Positions 8,001 to 9,082 of a stretch of DNA of 9,082 nt are shown here, piece after piece (the first letter of the stretch is position 1; each line of letters begins with the position of its first letter). Source of the DNA: Chitinispirillaceae bacterium (GTDB taxonomy: Bacteria; Fibrobacterota; Chitinivibrionia; Chitinivibrionales; Chitinispirillaceae); NCBI GenBank assembly GCA_016926315.1, contig JAFGOU010000324.1, positions 1 to 9,082 of the forward strand. The letters run 5' to 3'. The notes under the pieces are model-generated. The model searched no databases. It was given only the letters and a program-made list of their open reading frames with translations, and was not told the origin of the DNA. The translations under genes were made by a program, and so were the position numbers.

Positions 8001-8094
8001 TTCAATCACCGTCGCCAATACGATCGACAATATTCTCCGCATGAACGCCCGTGCGTCCGGCATTCTCGGGGGAGTGTTTCTCGACGTGTCCTGA
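5059..8094 (+). CDS. Large GH106-like / GH2-related TIM-barrel protein with C-terminal galactose-binding-like domain
   Basis: The 1011-residue product (TTG start, AGGAG 6 nt upstream) begins its conserved region at RPWVIWIWNQAIT (residues 16-28), followed by GFGGIIIRPGRDM (43-55), FLSEEFFDLFK (59-69) and GIGIRIGDDLSLPW (79-92). This is the start of the barrel seen in GH106 alpha-L-rhamnosidase-like and unclassified GH2-related proteins. GFLTEMPAY (224-232), then a helical part, LLSGATQIIVDGCYFTV (391-407) and NPSWYPSLGDFFKPL (418-432) follow the family order. A Rossmann-like middle part is seen near residues 450-600. The last hundred residues (WTKHGYPYLSGVGQYRQSF, INNKPVG, ITSLCEHKRNELSITVANT) form a jelly-roll sugar-binding domain. 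No signal peptide is visible, so it is probably cytoplasmic. The acidic residues expected at TDEP and SE(I/M)(F/Y)G appear changed to TEMP and VVGR. The likely role is cleavage or binding of a complex glycan; the substrate is unknown. Confidence 0.75.
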   Translation: MKNYKQILGNQNRETRPWVIWIWNQAITRDEMIAQFNTLISQGFGGIIIRPGRDMVPAFLSEEFFDLFKCVLDGAREQGIGIRIGDDLSLPWSGSFTALCNQNPALRGQSLVLTETCIKQERETFSCAVGDPKRTIVMIARVKNGTISASELKMPPLTSNKPFQWKAPAGEWRVMVFKKEFVNDPAGGYVPNVYNTRAAQMYLQNVLAVFKKRYSRYTGSTFKGFLTEMPAYRTGDGAIPWDDDLVVKFRTKYKKDLLKYIPALFFDAPQAARIRNQVYAYLDQSMYERFALPIEVWAKNAKLTQWVLCPEQSIHRTGNALIDGDFHTDNGLSMVGLQNIDGTEENFPLLRAMADINQNDYRRGTLAVVGRNRNGIGATPQSLKSEIDTHLLSGATQIIVDGCYFTVDQRSYLKTPHNPSWYPSLGDFFKPLCEYAARMQGVLHGAGMQRSVALLCPSGAVRALYKPTEGEPVNAGALLLQKTVNALVHQNLDFVTVGEEDLLRCTVKSSGEFGKTDSRAKGQYRMLLVPYAPLVSRSLLVFLEKVVSKKGTVLFVDDSPKGTYEDGVSSSVTKRIERLLNPKKSPSRIVAADALEAVLAALPGRMITMEGQDDVTPDILSIAAVDQAATVYGFHNRSDHQEYSVKVRLPQEKRFTFLDCHYGTMTEVNDVQREGDRSVMTIHLQPYRTVLIVASPGMLAGALSKPVKGTISPFTPHLRNYRIVLKNQWVFDAVTMNALPLSAWNQRIGLSRDSGGFSHFYESHFQIGTLPEECYLVMSRMGGDHARLQGAFSQTDINVNGTRIDRPVMPSTALPEPATGATRSEEAVLFHVSPQEMKTRCLFGGKEVFYNVTSLLAKGFNRVALRTSGLVIDPPTVLYPPLLLGSFSIMRGPNGWIIEKSGANVGNDSWTKHGYPYLSGVGQYRQSFEVPQQYSRLILRISQVTGVVEIRINNKPVGNRFAWQPIEADITSLCEHKRNELSITVANTIDNILRMNARASGILGGVFLDVS

Positions 8095-8173
8095 CGGTTG
8101 CGGAAACCGGAGGCACTCACTATTGTCACGAGCGCCAGCGTGGAGTCTGCGGAGAAGGTAATTTTTGAAAAGG

Positions 8174-8803
8174 TTATAATCGCCAGATGATGGTGTCGTC
8201 CACAACCGTCCATTTTTTACAGGTTTTCTTCAGTGCCAGGTAACCGCTATTGCCGGCGAGCGGTCCCATAAGGTTCATCATGAAAAGCAGGGCATGGGTG
8301 TGGTGGTCGTTATAGGCAATTTTTGAAATGAGATAATAGCCGCCGGGAGAGTGCGGGAAAAGTAAGCGGAAGGTTTCCCAGAAAACAGCGGGATCATCAT
8401 CGGAATCATTGAACATTTTAAAACAGGTTTTCCGGTCAAAGTAGCGATAATCATGGGAGATGTCCAGGTACGCGTTTCCATGGTAGCACGAGCTGTCATT
8501 AAGCGCATTGAAAGTATACATGAGCGATAGCGGATGGAGTGGCCCGGTATCAACCACCATTTCGCTTATGGTATGGGATATAGAATAGTCGTAAATCATT
8601 AAAATCTGGTTCGATACGCCTCCCAGACGATGATCGAAACAGGCATTGAGTACCTCCCGGTCATCTTTGGAGAAAAACTGCGGGTCTTCGCCCTTTGAGA
8701 GTAAGGAATAGGCAGGATGTTGAGCATCCATGGGGGAATTACAGGACGAGAAGAGCACTCCTGCCGTAATAAGGAGAATTATGGAAAGCGGTTGACGGGG
8801 CAT
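8174..8803 (-). CDS. Putative lipoprotein of unknown function
   Basis: This 209-residue protein has a short signal sequence (MPRQPLSIILLITAGVLFSSC) ending in a lipobox-like LFSSC, with the lipidated cysteine at residue 21, so it is probably membrane-anchored in the periplasm or at the surface. The mature part is globular, with several cysteines (C55, C101, C122, C194) and no membrane segments. The C-terminal half (LLFPHSPGGYYLISKIAYN, LMGPLAGNSGYLALKK, KKWTVVDDTIIW) has the rhythm of small secreted hypothetical proteins in which a beta-rich end finishes with a K.W.V...IIW strand, but I do not recognise a named family. The ATG at 8803 has only a weak GAAAG upstream. It converges with the GH106-like gene (79 bp between stops), with no strong terminator hairpin between them. 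Function is unassigned. Confidence 0.75.
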   Translation of the reverse strand: MPRQPLSIILLITAGVLFSSCNSPMDAQHPAYSLLSKGEDPQFFSKDDREVLNACFDHRLGGVSNQILMIYDYSISHTISEMVVDTGPLHPLSLMYTFNALNDSSCYHGNAYLDISHDYRYFDRKTCFKMFNDSDDDPAVFWETFRLLFPHSPGGYYLISKIAYNDHHTHALLFMMNLMGPLAGNSGYLALKKTCKKWTVVDDTIIWRL

Positions 8804-8919
8804 GGTGGACGTCTTTCTATATTCAGTACGGAAGATTGTTAATGGTAATGAGTGGGGTCTTTCGGTTAAAGTAAATAAAACAACCTAACGAATTTCCTGA
8901 TATTTCCTTTTTTTTCTTA

Positions 8920-9082
8920 TATAGTTTTTGTCCGAAAACCCTCTCAGTCACAATGCCGTCATTCCGGCGAAAGCCGGACCGCGAAGCAGCCTGCCATCCA
9001 GTTTTTCTGGCTGAATTCGCTAGCTGGATACCGGCTTTCGCCGGTATGACAGCGTAAGGGGGTACTTTCCGGACAGCCACTA
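8920..9082 (-). mobile_element. MITE-like repeat element, copy 2 (cut by right window edge)
   Basis: This is the inverted counterpart of the element at 4740-4897. On the plus strand it starts TATAGTTTTTGTCCGAAAACCC (8920-8941) and the window ends in GGACAGCCACTA, the complement of the other terminal repeat. The perfect 29-bp shared block is at 8973-9001. Interior hairpins are CCGGCGAAAGCCGG (8964-8977) and CCGGCTTTCGCCGG (9031-9044). The final TA of the presumed target duplication would fall just outside the window. The open frame at 8823-9080 on the minus strand is only a translation of this repeat. Confidence 0.8.

Noticed and set aside
8095..8173. Possible terminator between the convergent genes
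   Set aside because: Only a 4-bp CACG/CGTG pairing was found, without a following T-run on either strand.
8816..8842. Possible promoter for the lipoprotein gene (TTAACA and TATAGA on the minus strand)
   Set aside because: The spacer is only 15 bp and the resulting leader would be very short; the match is too weak to call.
8823..9080. An 85-residue minus-strand frame containing VIPAKAGIQ
   Set aside because: It is the translation of the MITE-like repeat copy 2; the same peptide pattern appears from copy 1 at 4650-4889.

Overview
The window looks like part of a free-living or environmental, moderately GC-rich Gram-negative bacterial genome. The taxon cannot be fixed from sequence reading alone. 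The clues are a secreted papain-type protease ending in a Por/type IX secretion (T9SS)-like C-terminal sorting domain, an orphan lipoprotein, two large polytopic glycosyltransferase-like membrane proteins, and a divergent carbohydrate-active enzyme. This mix fits the Fibrobacterota/Chitinivibrionia or Bacteroidota-related world, but that placement is an inference.

Layout, left to right. Positions 1-318 (minus) hold the N-terminal 106 residues of a multi-pass membrane protein that runs off the left edge. A 351-bp divergent intergenic region (319-669) follows, rich in inverted repeats. A plus-strand series comes next: a GT-C/GT39-like membrane protein (670-2298), a secreted C1A cysteine protease with calcium-loop insert and T9SS-like tail (2393-4093), and a small stand-alone release-factor-like GGQ protein (4137-4502). 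A 556-bp AT-rich gap (4503-5058) contains a 158-bp MITE-like repeat. A 1011-residue GH106-like TIM-barrel protein (5059-8094, TTG start) follows. Converging on it is a lipoprotein of unknown function (8174-8803, minus). A second copy of the MITE-like repeat, in opposite orientation, runs into the right edge (8920-9082).

How the genes may work together: the two divergent membrane proteins are plausibly lipid-linked sugar transferases acting at the cell envelope. The protease is exported, and the GGQ protein probably rescues stalled ribosomes. The spacing (94 bp and 43 bp) allows the three left-hand plus genes to be co-transcribed, but no common pathway is evident. The GH106-like protein lacks a signal peptide, and by motif comparison from memory it seems to have lost acidic residues that its relatives keep. 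I see no CRISPR array, rRNA, tRNA or full insertion sequence, and I do not see a clear new multi-gene system. The more unusual items are the divergent GH106-like protein, the hairpin cluster at 526-615, and the paired MITE-like elements.
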